Shown here: piece after piece, positions 17,963-25,832 of the stretch
How positions within the stretch are numbered: position 1 is the stretch's first letter
How the letters are laid out: every line of letters starts with the position of its first letter
Origin: Pseudobutyrivibrio ruminis CF1b
GTDB lineage: Bacteria > Bacillota > Clostridia > Lachnospirales > Lachnospiraceae
Assembly: GCF_000424005.1 (NCBI RefSeq)
Contig: NZ_AUJB01000012.1
Coordinates: 1-64,000, forward strand
Direction of reading: 5' to 3'
DNA length: 64,000 nucleotides
Program-made: the position numbers and the translations under genes
The notes under the pieces: generated by a model
Databases searched by the model: none
What the model was told of the DNA's origin: nothing
What the model saw: only the letters and a program-made list of their open reading frames with translations

Positions 17963-18876
17963 TAAGATTCTCCTGGATAGAACATTTTAATAGAATCATC
18001 AACCATATCAATTTCATCATTCTCGTAAAACTGATATTCTGACCAGACATTTTCAACCATATCAAGTGTATTGGCCACCTCTGCCTGTCTTCGATTGCAA
18101 AGCTCGACAATCAGCGCATTTATAACTGAAAGTGGAGCAACTAATGAATCCACTACCGAATGCATGTCGCTTTCTGCGATGAGATTGCATGAGCTGTAAA
18201 GATTCATTGGTGAATGAATAGAATCGGTTATTGTAATTACGTTAGCCTGTCTATTGTTTGCAAACTCCAATGCCTTTAAAGTACGCATAGAATATCTAGG
18301 GAAAGATATTCCGATAATACAGTCATCCTCATTGATATGAATCATCTGCTCGAAAAGCTCAGATGCAGATGATGTCTGGAGATTTACCACATTGTCAAAG
18401 ATAAGATTTAAGTAAAATGACAGAAATGATGCAAGGGGAGCGCAGCTGCGAATACCAACCACGTAAATCCTTTTAGCCTTAAGCAACGCCTCCACCGCAT
18501 TATAAAAAGCTGCCTCATCCATATTTTCCATAGTATTCTTAATCTTTAAAGCATCAGAAGTAAGGACCTCTCTGAGGACACCGTTTTGCTCGATACCACC
18601 TTTTGTCACCTCTACTCTGTCACTGGTATTAAGCTTTGTTCTGACCATCGCCTCTAAAGCCTGCTGGAACTCTGGATATCCGCTATAGCCGATAAATGAA
18701 GCAAATCTTACAACTGTAGATTCTGAGATCCCAAGGATATCTCCAAGCTTTGCGGCAGTGAGAAATACAGCCTTATCGTAATTATCGATGATGTAATTGG
18801 CCAAAAGCTTCTGGCCTTTTGACATCCTTCCGTATTTTTCATTAATTTTTGAATTTAAATCTGTTGTAGTAGCCAT
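17962..18876 (-). CDS. MurR/RpiR-family transcriptional regulator
   Basis: The 304-residue protein has an N-terminal RpiR helix-turn-helix domain (residues 1-80; AAKLGDILGISESTVVRFASFIGYSGYPEFQ) and a SIS sugar-phosphate-sensing domain (about residues 125-260). Members usually sense sugar phosphates and control sugar catabolism. The target genes cannot be told from the sequence; the adjacent flavoprotein-cmk-ispH run is likely only co-transcribed. The gene has its own promoter overlapping the upstream oadA terminator. Confidence 0.93.
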   Translation of the reverse strand: MATTTDLNSKINEKYGRMSKGQKLLANYIIDNYDKAVFLTAAKLGDILGISESTVVRFASFIGYSGYPEFQQALEAMVRTKLNTSDRVEVTKGGIEQNGVLREVLTSDALKIKNTMENMDEAAFYNAVEALLKAKRIYVVGIRSCAPLASFLSFYLNLIFDNVVNLQTSSASELFEQMIHINEDDCIIGISFPRYSMRTLKALEFANNRQANVITITDSIHSPMNLYSSCNLIAESDMHSVVDSLVAPLSVINALIVELCNRRQAEVANTLDMVENVWSEYQFYENDEIDMVDDSIKMFYPGES

Positions 18877-18920
18877 AAGTCACCTTTATTCAAATATATA
18901 AAAACCACTTTTAGACCATA

Positions 18921-18949
18921 ATTATACGATACAAAAAAAGGCAATGCAA
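18921..18949 (-). promoter_or_regulatory. Promoter of the RpiR-family gene, embedded in oadA terminator
   Basis: On the minus strand TTGCAT (18944-18949) is 17 bases from a perfect TATAAT (18921-18926). The -35 box is inside the hairpin arm of the preceding terminator. Confidence 0.55.
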
Positions 18950-18965
18950 GAAATCTTGCATTGCC
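18932..18965 (-). terminator. Rho-independent terminator of the decarboxylase operon
   Basis: A perfect 11-bp stem GGCAATGCAAG / CTTGCATTGCC with a 4-base loop is followed by seven T on the minus strand, 16 bases after the oadA-like stop. Confidence 0.9.
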
Positions 18966-18980
18966 ATAATTTCAAAAATA

Positions 18981-20399
18981 TTATACAGGATAAGCCTTGT
19001 TAGCCTTGTCAGCCTTAGCTGGATCAACCTGTGTCTGCTGAGCCTCACGATACTCGAAGAACTCTGTAGCAACCTTTGGGAAAAGAGCATATGTAAGAAC
19101 GTCTTCATCCTGCTGCTTCCACTGCTTGCATTCCTCCTCAAACTTAGCAAGACCTGGCTCAATCAAATCTGCTGGACGGCATGTGATTGCCTTATCCTTA
19201 TCAGCACCAAGAGCCTTCTCAACAACCTCTGGGTTGAATGGCTTTACAGTCTGACCATACTTACCAAGAAGGATATCCTTAGTCTGCTCTGTTACAACCT
19301 TGTATCTTTCACCCATAAGTACATTGAACACAGCCTGTGTACCTACAATCTGAGATGAAGGAGTAACAAGTGGTGGCTCGCCGAGATCCTTACGTACACG
19401 AGGTACCTCTTCAAGAACCTCACGAAGCTTATCTTCCTTACCCTGTTCCTTTAACTGGCTGATAAGGTTTGAAAGCATACCACCTGGTACCTGATAACGA
19501 AGTGTATTGATGTTAACGCCAAGTACCTTTGTAGAAAGAAGACCGTTCTCGATGCACTCTTCTCTGTATGGTCTGAAGTAATCAGCGATTTCTGAAAGAA
19601 GCTCCTGATCAAAACCTGTAGCGTATGGTGTGCCTTCGAATGCAGCAGCCATAACTTCTGTTGCAGGCTGTGATGTACCAAGAGCGAATGGAGACATAGC
19701 ACAGTCGATGATGTCTGCACCAGCCTCAACAGCCTTCATATATGTCATTGAAGCTACACCAGATGTGTAGTGTGTATGCATTTCGATAGGAAGTGATGTA
19801 GACTCCTTAAGAGCTGTAACAAGCTCGTAAGCCTTAGCTGGAACAAGAAGACCAGCCATATCCTTGATACAGATTGAATCTGCACCCATCTCCTCGATAC
19901 GCTTTGCAATATCCTTCCAGTAATCAAGTGTATAAGCCTCACCAAGTGTGTAAGAAAGAGCAACCTGAGCGTGTCCCTTCTCCTTGTTTGTAGCCTTTAC
20001 AGCTGTCTGAAGGTTTCTGATATCGTTGAGACAGTCGAAAATACGAATGATATCGATACCATTTGCAATTGACTTCTGAACAAAGTACTCAACAACATCA
20101 TCTGGATACTGGCTGTATCCTAAGATATTCTGGCCTCTGAAAAGCATCTGAAGCTTTGTGTTCTTGAAGCCATCACGAAGCTTTCTAAGTCTCTCCCATG
20201 GATCTTCCTTAAGGAAACGAAGTGAAGCATCGAATGTAGCACCACCCCAGCACTCTACTGCGTTGTAACCAACCTTATCCATCTTATCTACGATAGGAAG
20301 CATCATAGAGGTTGGCATACGAGTTGCAATAAGAGACTGATGTGCATCTCTAAGTATTGTCTCAGTTATTTTAACTGGCTTTGGACTAATATCTGCCAT
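18981..20399 (-). CDS. 5S-type carboxyltransferase / oxaloacetate decarboxylase alpha subunit without biotin domain
   Basis: This 472-residue protein matches the pyruvate/oxaloacetate carboxyltransferase domain. The metal and substrate blocks are TETILRDAHQSLIATRM, the carbamylated-lysine region SICIKDMAGLL, and the metal ligands in EMHTHYTSG; the conserved PGGMLSNL follows. It ends after the PYC_OADA domain, so it lacks the C-terminal biotin domain of classical OadA and resembles the 5S subunit of transcarboxylase. The separate biotin carrier at 21675 would serve it. CTAGGAGG precedes ATG 20399. It is the last gene of its operon. Confidence 0.93.
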   Translation of the reverse strand: MADISPKPVKITETILRDAHQSLIATRMPTSMMLPIVDKMDKVGYNAVECWGGATFDASLRFLKEDPWERLRKLRDGFKNTKLQMLFRGQNILGYSQYPDDVVEYFVQKSIANGIDIIRIFDCLNDIRNLQTAVKATNKEKGHAQVALSYTLGEAYTLDYWKDIAKRIEEMGADSICIKDMAGLLVPAKAYELVTALKESTSLPIEMHTHYTSGVASMTYMKAVEAGADIIDCAMSPFALGTSQPATEVMAAAFEGTPYATGFDQELLSEIADYFRPYREECIENGLLSTKVLGVNINTLRYQVPGGMLSNLISQLKEQGKEDKLREVLEEVPRVRKDLGEPPLVTPSSQIVGTQAVFNVLMGERYKVVTEQTKDILLGKYGQTVKPFNPEVVEKALGADKDKAITCRPADLIEPGLAKFEEECKQWKQQDEDVLTYALFPKVATEFFEYREAQQTQVDPAKADKANKAYPV

Positions 20400-20428
20400 T
20401 TATTTTATCCTCCTAGTTTACTAATTGA

Positions 20429-20515
20429 AGAAGTGCCATTAAAAATTGCCTTCGGCAATGGGCACTTCTGGGTAATAAGGAATCCTCCCACTAATAGTGG
20501 GTCCCTCCTTATTAC
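20429..20515. repeat. Double-hairpin element copy 1, abutting the oadB stop codon
   Basis: Hairpin one pairs AGAAGTGCC with GGCACTTCT around ATTGCCTTCGGCAAT. Hairpin two pairs GTAATAAGG (20472-20480) with CCTTATTAC (20507-20515) around an inner hairpin CCCACTAATAGTGGG. The outer end contains the oadB stop codon. The same layout with other paired bases occurs at 38631-38714. It lies between oadB and the oadA-like gene and could set their relative expression. Confidence 0.75.
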
Positions 20516-21660
20516 ACGCCAAATATTGCCATGAATACACCGGCTGCAACGGCAGTTCCGATAACACCAGCAACGTTTGGTCCCATAGCATGCATAAGAA
20601 GGAAGTTTGTAGGATCCTCTTCTGCACCGACCTTTTGTGAAACACGTGCTGCCATAGGAACAGCAGAAACACCAGCTGAACCGATAAGTGGATTAATCTT
20701 ACCACCAGTAATGTGGCAAAGAATCTTACCAAATAATACACCGGCTGCTGTACCGAAAACGAAAGCAACAAGACCAAGAACTACGATCTTGAGTGTAGCT
20801 GCATTTAAGAATGCCTCTGCAGATGTTGAAGCACCTACTGATGTACCAAGAAGAATAACTACGATGTACATAAGAGCATTAGATGCAGTCTCTGTAAGCT
20901 GATTTACAACACCAGACTCCTTGAAAAGGTTACCAAGCATAAGCATACCAACAAGTGGAGCTGTTGTAGGTAAGATCAAACATACAATAATAGTAACAAC
21001 GATTGGGAAGAGAATCTTCTCAAGTTTTGATACTGGGCGAAGCTGAGCCATCTTAATAGAACGCTCCTGCTTTGTTGTAAGTGCCTTCATGATTGGAGGC
21101 TGAATAATTGGAACCAATGACATATAAGAATATGCTGCAACGGCAATAGGTCCCATAAGTGCTGATTGTCCTAATTTACCAGCAAGGAAAATAGATGTAG
21201 GTCCGTCTGCACCACCGATGATAGATACTGCAGCAGCTGCCTGATCTGAGAATCCAAGAAGGATTGCAAGAAGGTAAGCTGTGAAAATACCAATCTGTGC
21301 AGCAGCACCAAGCCAGAAGCTGATTGGATTTGCAATAAGTGGACCGAAATCTGTCATAGCTCCAACACCCATGAAAATAAGTGATGGAAGAATTGAATAC
21401 TCATCAAGAGTATAGAAATAATAAAGCAAGCCGCCTACTCCATTGGAGGTTTCCTCTGGAGATGCAATGATGTCAGGGTAAATGTTAACCAACAACATAC
21501 CAAATGCAATAGGTAATAAAAGAAGTGGTTCGTATCCCTTTTTAATTGCAAGGTAAAGGAAAACACAGGCAACCGCTATCATGACAAAGTTACCCCAGGT
21601 CAGATTGAAAAATGCAGTCTGATGAGCCAGGTTTAACAATGTCTCTCCAACGTAACTCAT
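20512..21660 (-). CDS. oadB: Sodium-ion-translocating decarboxylase beta subunit
   Basis: The 382-residue membrane protein is the ion-pumping subunit of the oxaloacetate / methylmalonyl-CoA / glutaconyl-CoA decarboxylase family. It has about ten hydrophobic segments, the conserved re-entrant block GGADGPTSIFLAGKLG with the key aspartate, the region YSYMSLVPIIQPPIMKAL, and GSAGVSAVPMAARVSQKVG near the C-terminus. It decarboxylates carboxybiotin and exports Na+. The subunit cannot by itself show which acid is used, so the symbol is generic. It starts 14 bases after the biotin carrier gene. Confidence 0.94.
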   Translation of the reverse strand: MSYVGETLLNLAHQTAFFNLTWGNFVMIAVACVFLYLAIKKGYEPLLLLPIAFGMLLVNIYPDIIASPEETSNGVGGLLYYFYTLDEYSILPSLIFMGVGAMTDFGPLIANPISFWLGAAAQIGIFTAYLLAILLGFSDQAAAAVSIIGGADGPTSIFLAGKLGQSALMGPIAVAAYSYMSLVPIIQPPIMKALTTKQERSIKMAQLRPVSKLEKILFPIVVTIIVCLILPTTAPLVGMLMLGNLFKESGVVNQLTETASNALMYIVVILLGTSVGASTSAEAFLNAATLKIVVLGLVAFVFGTAAGVLFGKILCHITGGKINPLIGSAGVSAVPMAARVSQKVGAEEDPTNFLLMHAMGPNVAGVIGTAVAAGVFMAIFGV

Positions 21661-21674
21661 GTGTAATCCTCCTA

Positions 21675-22034
21675 TTAGTTCATAGTTGCGAGTAATGCGC
21701 CAGCTTCAACCTGCTGACCTTCGTTGCAGTTGATTGATGCAACAGTACCATCCTGAGGTGCAACAACAGGTGTCTCCATCTTCATAACCTCAAGAACAAC
21801 AACAGGGTCACCCTTCTTTACAGAAGTGCCTGCAGCAGCTGCAATCTTAACAACCTTACCAGCAGCACCTGCCTCAATCTTAACACCACCAGCAGCGCCT
21901 GTAGCAACTGGAGCAGCTGGAGCAGCAGCCTTTGGAGCTGCAGCAGGAGTAACTGGAGAAACGCCAGAGCCTCCCTTATCTTCTACAGTAACATCGTATA
22001 CTGTTCCATTAACAGTGATTGTATAATTTTTCAT
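21675..22034 (-). CDS. Biotin carrier protein (biotinyl/lipoyl domain)
   Basis: This 119-residue protein has an N-terminal segment (MKNYTITVNGTVYDVTVED), an alanine/proline-rich linker (about residues 27-55) and a biotinyl domain with the attachment motif EVMKMETP, whose lysine is near residue 87. It matches the gamma/1.3S carriers of sodium-pumping decarboxylases and transcarboxylase. It would shuttle CO2 between the carboxyltransferases at 18981 and 22866 and the beta subunit. The alanine linker probably lets the domain swing. Confidence 0.95.
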   Translation of the reverse strand: MKNYTITVNGTVYDVTVEDKGGSGVSPVTPAAAPKAAAPAAPVATGAAGGVKIEAGAAGKVVKIAAAAGTSVKKGDPVVVLEVMKMETPVVAPQDGTVASINCNEGQQVEAGALLATMN

Positions 22035-22052
22035 GGATATTTCCTCCTAAGT

Positions 22053-22847
22053 CTAAAATCTTTTCTTGATGGAACGTACTACAAATGAATCTGTAGAAGC
22101 TCCTGTGCTTGCAGCGATTGCTGCAGCAATAACAGCAACAAGCTGTAAATCGTCTGTCTCGTTCTTTGCGGATGTAGCAACTGGTGCAGCTGCAGTAGCA
22201 GCAACAGCCTGTGGCTCTTCCTTCTTTTCCTTTGCTCTCTTCTCGAGCTTAGGTATAATCTCGAAGCACTTGATTACACCAGACATAACAACAAGCATCG
22301 CAAATACAATAAGGATACCCATTACTGTATTAAGTGCTGCCTTCTGCATTGTCTCACCTAATGTGTAAACTGGCTCAATATCAACTGCTGTAGGACCAGC
22401 ATCAACATCGTTTGCATTGTAAACGAATGTTGTCTTTAAATCTCTAACTGTAAAATCAGTAATCATTGTGGCTGTGATTGTCTTACCAGACTTCTCAACC
22501 TCAACCTTACCAAAGTCAACAAAATCTCCTACCTTAACATCCTTAATATCTTTGTAGCTATTAAGAAGACTATCGAAACCTACAAAGCTTGTAGATAAGA
22601 ACTTAGGAAGACCAGCTTCTTTTACTGCATCGCCGTACTGGCCAAGGCCATTAGCCATGAAGTACTCAGTAGCTTGTTCATACTCTGCTTCATCTAAGCT
22701 AAGAGCATAATTCATATAGAGCTTTGCGATAGTATCGTAAGCTTCTGTATCGTATCCTCCGTAAGTGTTATCCTTCTTGCCACCACAGGCAACAAGACTA
22801 AGAGCAAGGATTAAGGTAGTGAAAACTACTAAAATTCTTTTTTTCAT
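22053..22847 (-). CDS. OadG-type membrane subunit fused to an extracytoplasmic lipoprotein domain
   Basis: The N-terminus is a lipoprotein signal (MKKRILVVFTTLILALSLVACGG, lipobox LVAC, Cys21). Residues 30-165 form an extracytoplasmic domain of unknown role. A single membrane helix follows (about 172-195, MGILIVFAMLVVMSGVIKCF), then a charged segment and the OadG/delta-like tail ending in VAVIAAAIAASTG and FVVRSIKKRF. Classical OadG is only about 80-100 residues, so the N-terminal part is an addition. OadG-type subunits hold the decarboxylase complex together at the membrane. It sits 18 bases after the carboxyltransferase. Confidence 0.85.
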   Translation of the reverse strand: MKKRILVVFTTLILALSLVACGGKKDNTYGGYDTEAYDTIAKLYMNYALSLDEAEYEQATEYFMANGLGQYGDAVKEAGLPKFLSTSFVGFDSLLNSYKDIKDVKVGDFVDFGKVEVEKSGKTITATMITDFTVRDLKTTFVYNANDVDAGPTAVDIEPVYTLGETMQKAALNTVMGILIVFAMLVVMSGVIKCFEIIPKLEKRAKEKKEEPQAVAATAAAPVATSAKNETDDLQLVAVIAAAIAASTGASTDSFVVRSIKKRF

Positions 22848-22865
22848 AAATTCACCTTCCTGCTC

Positions 22866-24200
22866 TTAAAAGAACATCTCAAATCCTGCAATAATGTATT
22901 TTCTAGCATCTGCTGTAGAAACGATTCTGTCAATGTGACCGTGTGCTGCAGCTGTAAGTGCACTATCCTGAAGCTGAGCATAATCCTTTTCGATAGCAGC
23001 TGCGTCTGTTCCATTTTCGCTTAAGATTCTAGCAGCCTTAGCAGCTTCCATAGCACCAACTGATGCTGTCTCGAAAGCGTAAACTAAATCTGCACCAAGT
23101 GACTTAGAGTTCATAAGAACATATGGAGAACCATAAGCCTGCTTAGTAATAAGATTAATCTTTGGAATACTTGCATCAACAAATCTCTGTGTCATCTGAG
23201 CAAGAGCACGTGGTAAACGCTTCTCCTGACATACACAAGACTTGAATGCAGCTACATTAGTAATAGAAAGAACTGGGATTTCGTACATATCGCAAAGATC
23301 GACAAAATCAGCTGCTTTCTCGCAACCAGCTGCAGAAAGGAAAGCTTCTCCGTCAACTTCTCTATTACCTACTACACCAATTGTTACTCCATCAAGCTTC
23401 ATAAGACCTGTAACCATTTCCTTTGCGAAACCAGCCTTAAGCTCGATAAATTCTCTGTTATCAGCAATCTCTGTAGCAACTGCTGCTGCGTCACCCACCT
23501 TAGACTCGAGACCTTCTGATGCTCTGTTAAGATCATCTGTAGCCTCTGTAATGTCGTTAGGAATCATTGAGATAACCTGTCTCATAGAAGCAACAACCTC
23601 TGAAAGAGATCCGTGCATATCTACTGTACCAGCTTCTTCAAACTGGAATGCTGCTGAAGATGAATCGCACTCTTCTGCTCTGTTGCCTTTAATAGCATCT
23701 GGAGAGTTATAGAAAAGTGAAGCACCATCAACCATGAATGTGAAATCAGCAAGTGAAGGAAGAACTGAAAGTCCACCACCACAATTACCTGCTACACACA
23801 TAAGCTGTGGAATAACACCCTTTACATCAGCTGCTCGCTCGATTACAGAACCAAGAGCTTCAAGAGCATCAAAAGACTCCTGAAGACGAACACCACCACA
23901 ATCGATAAATCCGATGACAGGAGCACCTACTTTAAGTGCCATGTCATAAAGTGACAGAATCTTCTTAGCATGCATCTCACCAATAGTACCGCCCAAAACC
24001 TCGGCATTCTGGCTGAAAACGAACACTAATGTGCCATCCACAAGACCATGACCAATAATAACTCCATCTGATGGTTCTTTCTTTGCATCAAGGTTAAAAT
24101 CTGTGTTGCGTGACATTACTAATGACTGAAGCTCAACAAAGCTGTTGTCATCAAGCAATGCGTTAATTCTAGCCTGAGCTTGACTTAAATCATTACCCAT
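22866..24200 (-). CDS. 12S-like acyl-CoA carboxyltransferase subunit (MmdA-related)
   Basis: The 444-residue protein has the two crotonase-like halves of the acyl-CoA carboxyltransferase family: FVFSQNAEVLGGTIGEMHAKK, PVIGFIDCGGVRLQE and VAGNCGGGLSVLPSL in the first half, and VTIGVVGNREVDGE and LITKQAYGSPYVLM in the second. It is shorter than usual MmdA/PccB (about 510 residues), and several motifs are degenerate, so its acyl-CoA specificity is uncertain. It opens an operon with a biotin carrier, a Na+ pump beta subunit and a 5S-type carboxyltransferase. The start at 24200 has GGAGG upstream. Confidence 0.88.
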   Translation of the reverse strand: MGNDLSQAQARINALLDDNSFVELQSLVMSRNTDFNLDAKKEPSDGVIIGHGLVDGTLVFVFSQNAEVLGGTIGEMHAKKILSLYDMALKVGAPVIGFIDCGGVRLQESFDALEALGSVIERAADVKGVIPQLMCVAGNCGGGLSVLPSLADFTFMVDGASLFYNSPDAIKGNRAEECDSSSAAFQFEEAGTVDMHGSLSEVVASMRQVISMIPNDITEATDDLNRASEGLESKVGDAAAVATEIADNREFIELKAGFAKEMVTGLMKLDGVTIGVVGNREVDGEAFLSAAGCEKAADFVDLCDMYEIPVLSITNVAAFKSCVCQEKRLPRALAQMTQRFVDASIPKINLITKQAYGSPYVLMNSKSLGADLVYAFETASVGAMEAAKAARILSENGTDAAAIEKDYAQLQDSALTAAAHGHIDRIVSTADARKYIIAGFEMFF

Positions 24201-24247
24201 CTCATACCTCCATTTATATAAAATATTTCAAATTTCTCGCAAGTCTA

Positions 24248-24276
24248 ATAATAGAGTATTTTCGTGCCCTTTTCAA
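24248..24276 (-). promoter_or_regulatory. Promoter of the decarboxylase operon
   Basis: On the minus strand TTGAAA (24271-24276) is exactly 17 bases from TATTAT (24248-24253). It lies about 48 bases before the first gene and is one of the best promoter matches in the window. Confidence 0.7.
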
Positions 24277-24288
24277 CGTAAATACGTT
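24275..24288. promoter_or_regulatory. Perfect 14-bp palindrome at the -35 box, possible operator
   Basis: AACGTAAATACGTT is an inverted repeat (AACGTA / TACGTT, 2-base spacer) touching the -35 box of the decarboxylase promoter. The position suits a repressor or activator site. I do not recognise the binding protein. Confidence 0.4.
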
Positions 24289-24301
24289 AAAAAATTGTCA
24301 T

Positions 24302-24333
24302 AAAAAACCGCCCAAAATTTTGGGCGGTTTTTT
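24302..24333 (-). terminator. Rho-independent terminator after scpB
   Basis: A perfect palindrome centred on CCGCCCAAAATTTTGGGCGG, flanked by A-runs and T-runs on both sides, lies 31 bases after the scpB stop. Confidence 0.92.
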
Positions 24334-24363
24334 GTCGATTTTTACTTGATTTTTTTAATTATT

Positions 24364-24936
24364 TTATATCGTAACTTCAACGTTATTTGCTTCGTTTTCT
24401 GCCTCGATTTTAAACTCCTCAATCTGAGTCTGTGAAAGTTCTGGAAGTTCTTCGATAGAGCTTACACCAAATGAACGTAAGAACTCTTCTGTAGTACCAA
24501 AAAGCATTGGTCTACCTGGTGCATCAAGACGTCCAAGCTCAGCACATAAGCCAAATTCAACAAGCTTTGAAACGGCGAAATCACAGGAAACTCCTCTGAT
24601 TTTCTCGATTTCTGATTTTGTGATTGGCTGCTTGTAAGCAATAATTGAAAGTGTCTCAAGGAGAACATCAGTCAATACGTATTTACGTGGCTGCTTTGCA
24701 ATTCTGATAAGGTATTCGTAAATCTCTGGATTAGTGCACATCTGATATGCTCCATCAATCTCAGTGATTGTGATACCGCGATTGTCAGCAGCGTATGATT
24801 CCTTAAGGGAATTGATAGCTTCTACAACCTGCTTTTCTTCTATCTCAAGAGCCTTTGCAATCTTGGAAGCCTCAACTGTGCCACCCATTGCAAACAAAAT
24901 GCCCTCAACTATATTTTCAATCTCTTTTAATTCCAT
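24364..24936 (-). CDS. scpB: Segregation and condensation protein ScpB
   Basis: ScpB forms the kleisin-associated part of the SMC-ScpAB condensin that organises and segregates chromosomes. The 190-residue product shows two winged-helix domains with the family blocks IVEGILFAMGGTVEASKIA and LETLSIIAYKQPITKSEIEKIRGV, followed by an acidic tail. GGAGTAAATAATT precedes ATG 24936. It lies 20 bases after scpA, the usual partner order. Confidence 0.96.
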   Translation of the reverse strand: MELKEIENIVEGILFAMGGTVEASKIAKALEIEEKQVVEAINSLKESYAADNRGITITEIDGAYQMCTNPEIYEYLIRIAKQPRKYVLTDVLLETLSIIAYKQPITKSEIEKIRGVSCDFAVSKLVEFGLCAELGRLDAPGRPMLFGTTEEFLRSFGVSSIEELPELSQTQIEEFKIEAENEANNVEVTI

Positions 24937-24956
24937 AATTATTTACTCCGTCGATA

Positions 24957-25712
24957 TTAGGCTGCGATTCTGGATTCAATCATAATATCAGTGAAGGTAT
25001 CCTCCTGTGTGATATTAATCTGACCAGCCTTCATCATCTCTAAAATACAAAGGAATGTAACGATAACCTCTGTCTTTGAATGTGCGGCTTCAAGAAGATT
25101 TCTGAAACTGAAGGTATTATGTGCCTTCGCAAATGCGATAGTCCACTCCATCTTCTGCTCAAGGGAAACCTCTTCCTTTTTAATCTTTCCAAATGTGGAA
25201 CGAATTGGATCCCTTCTATTGTCCTGACGCTTAAGCACCTGCTGGAAAATATCATTAAGCTTGTTAAGTGTAAGGTCTGCCATAAGCTCTTCAAGGTCAA
25301 CTGGCTGCTGATACTTTAACACCTCATCAGGGATGGTAGGCTCCTTGTAGAAAACAAGGCTGGCATCCAGCTGTCTGTCCCTAAGCTGATAAGAGATAGT
25401 CTTGTACATCTTGTACTCCAACAGTTGCTGAACAAGCTCTGCACGTGGATCCTCTGGCTCCTCGCCCTCTTCAGTCTTCTCTTCCTGTGGTAATAACATA
25501 CGGCTCTTGATATCAAGAAGTGTGGTAGCCATAAGAAGGAACTCTGACATAACATCCAAATCGCTGTTATCCATAGCACGTACATACTCCATGTACTGGT
25601 CTGTGATTTCCACAATAGGGATGTCGTAAATATCAACTTTGTTCTTATCAATCAAATGTAATAGTAAATCTAAAGGCCCTTCGAAAACCTGTAGTTTAAC
25701 ATTCATTTCCAT
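24957..25712 (-). CDS. scpA: Segregation and condensation protein ScpA
   Basis: ScpA is the kleisin that bridges SMC heads. The 251-residue product has the characteristic start VKLQVFEGPLDLLLHLIDKNKVDIYDIPIVEIT, the block LDVMSEFLLMATTLLDIKSRMLLP and a C-terminal winged helix (VIVTFLCILEMMKAGQINITQ). AGGAGAAAATGT precedes ATG 25712. It is the first gene of a two-gene unit with scpB, separated from icd by a terminator. Confidence 0.96.
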   Translation of the reverse strand: MEMNVKLQVFEGPLDLLLHLIDKNKVDIYDIPIVEITDQYMEYVRAMDNSDLDVMSEFLLMATTLLDIKSRMLLPQEEKTEEGEEPEDPRAELVQQLLEYKMYKTISYQLRDRQLDASLVFYKEPTIPDEVLKYQQPVDLEELMADLTLNKLNDIFQQVLKRQDNRRDPIRSTFGKIKKEEVSLEQKMEWTIAFAKAHNTFSFRNLLEAAHSKTEVIVTFLCILEMMKAGQINITQEDTFTDIMIESRIAA

Positions 25713-25733
25713 ACATTTTCTCCTAATAAAGGC

Positions 25734-25768
25734 AAAAAAATAATCTCATGCCTATAACATGAGATTAT
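25734..25768 (-). terminator. Rho-independent terminator after icd
   Basis: ATAATCTCAT / ATGAGATTAT form a perfect 10-bp stem with a 9-base loop, followed on the minus strand by seven T. Confidence 0.85.
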
Positions 25769-25832
25769 TATAATAGACTATATAGTACAAGTCAATAAAC
25801 GAAACCACAAGATTTAGTGTTTTCAGACTATT

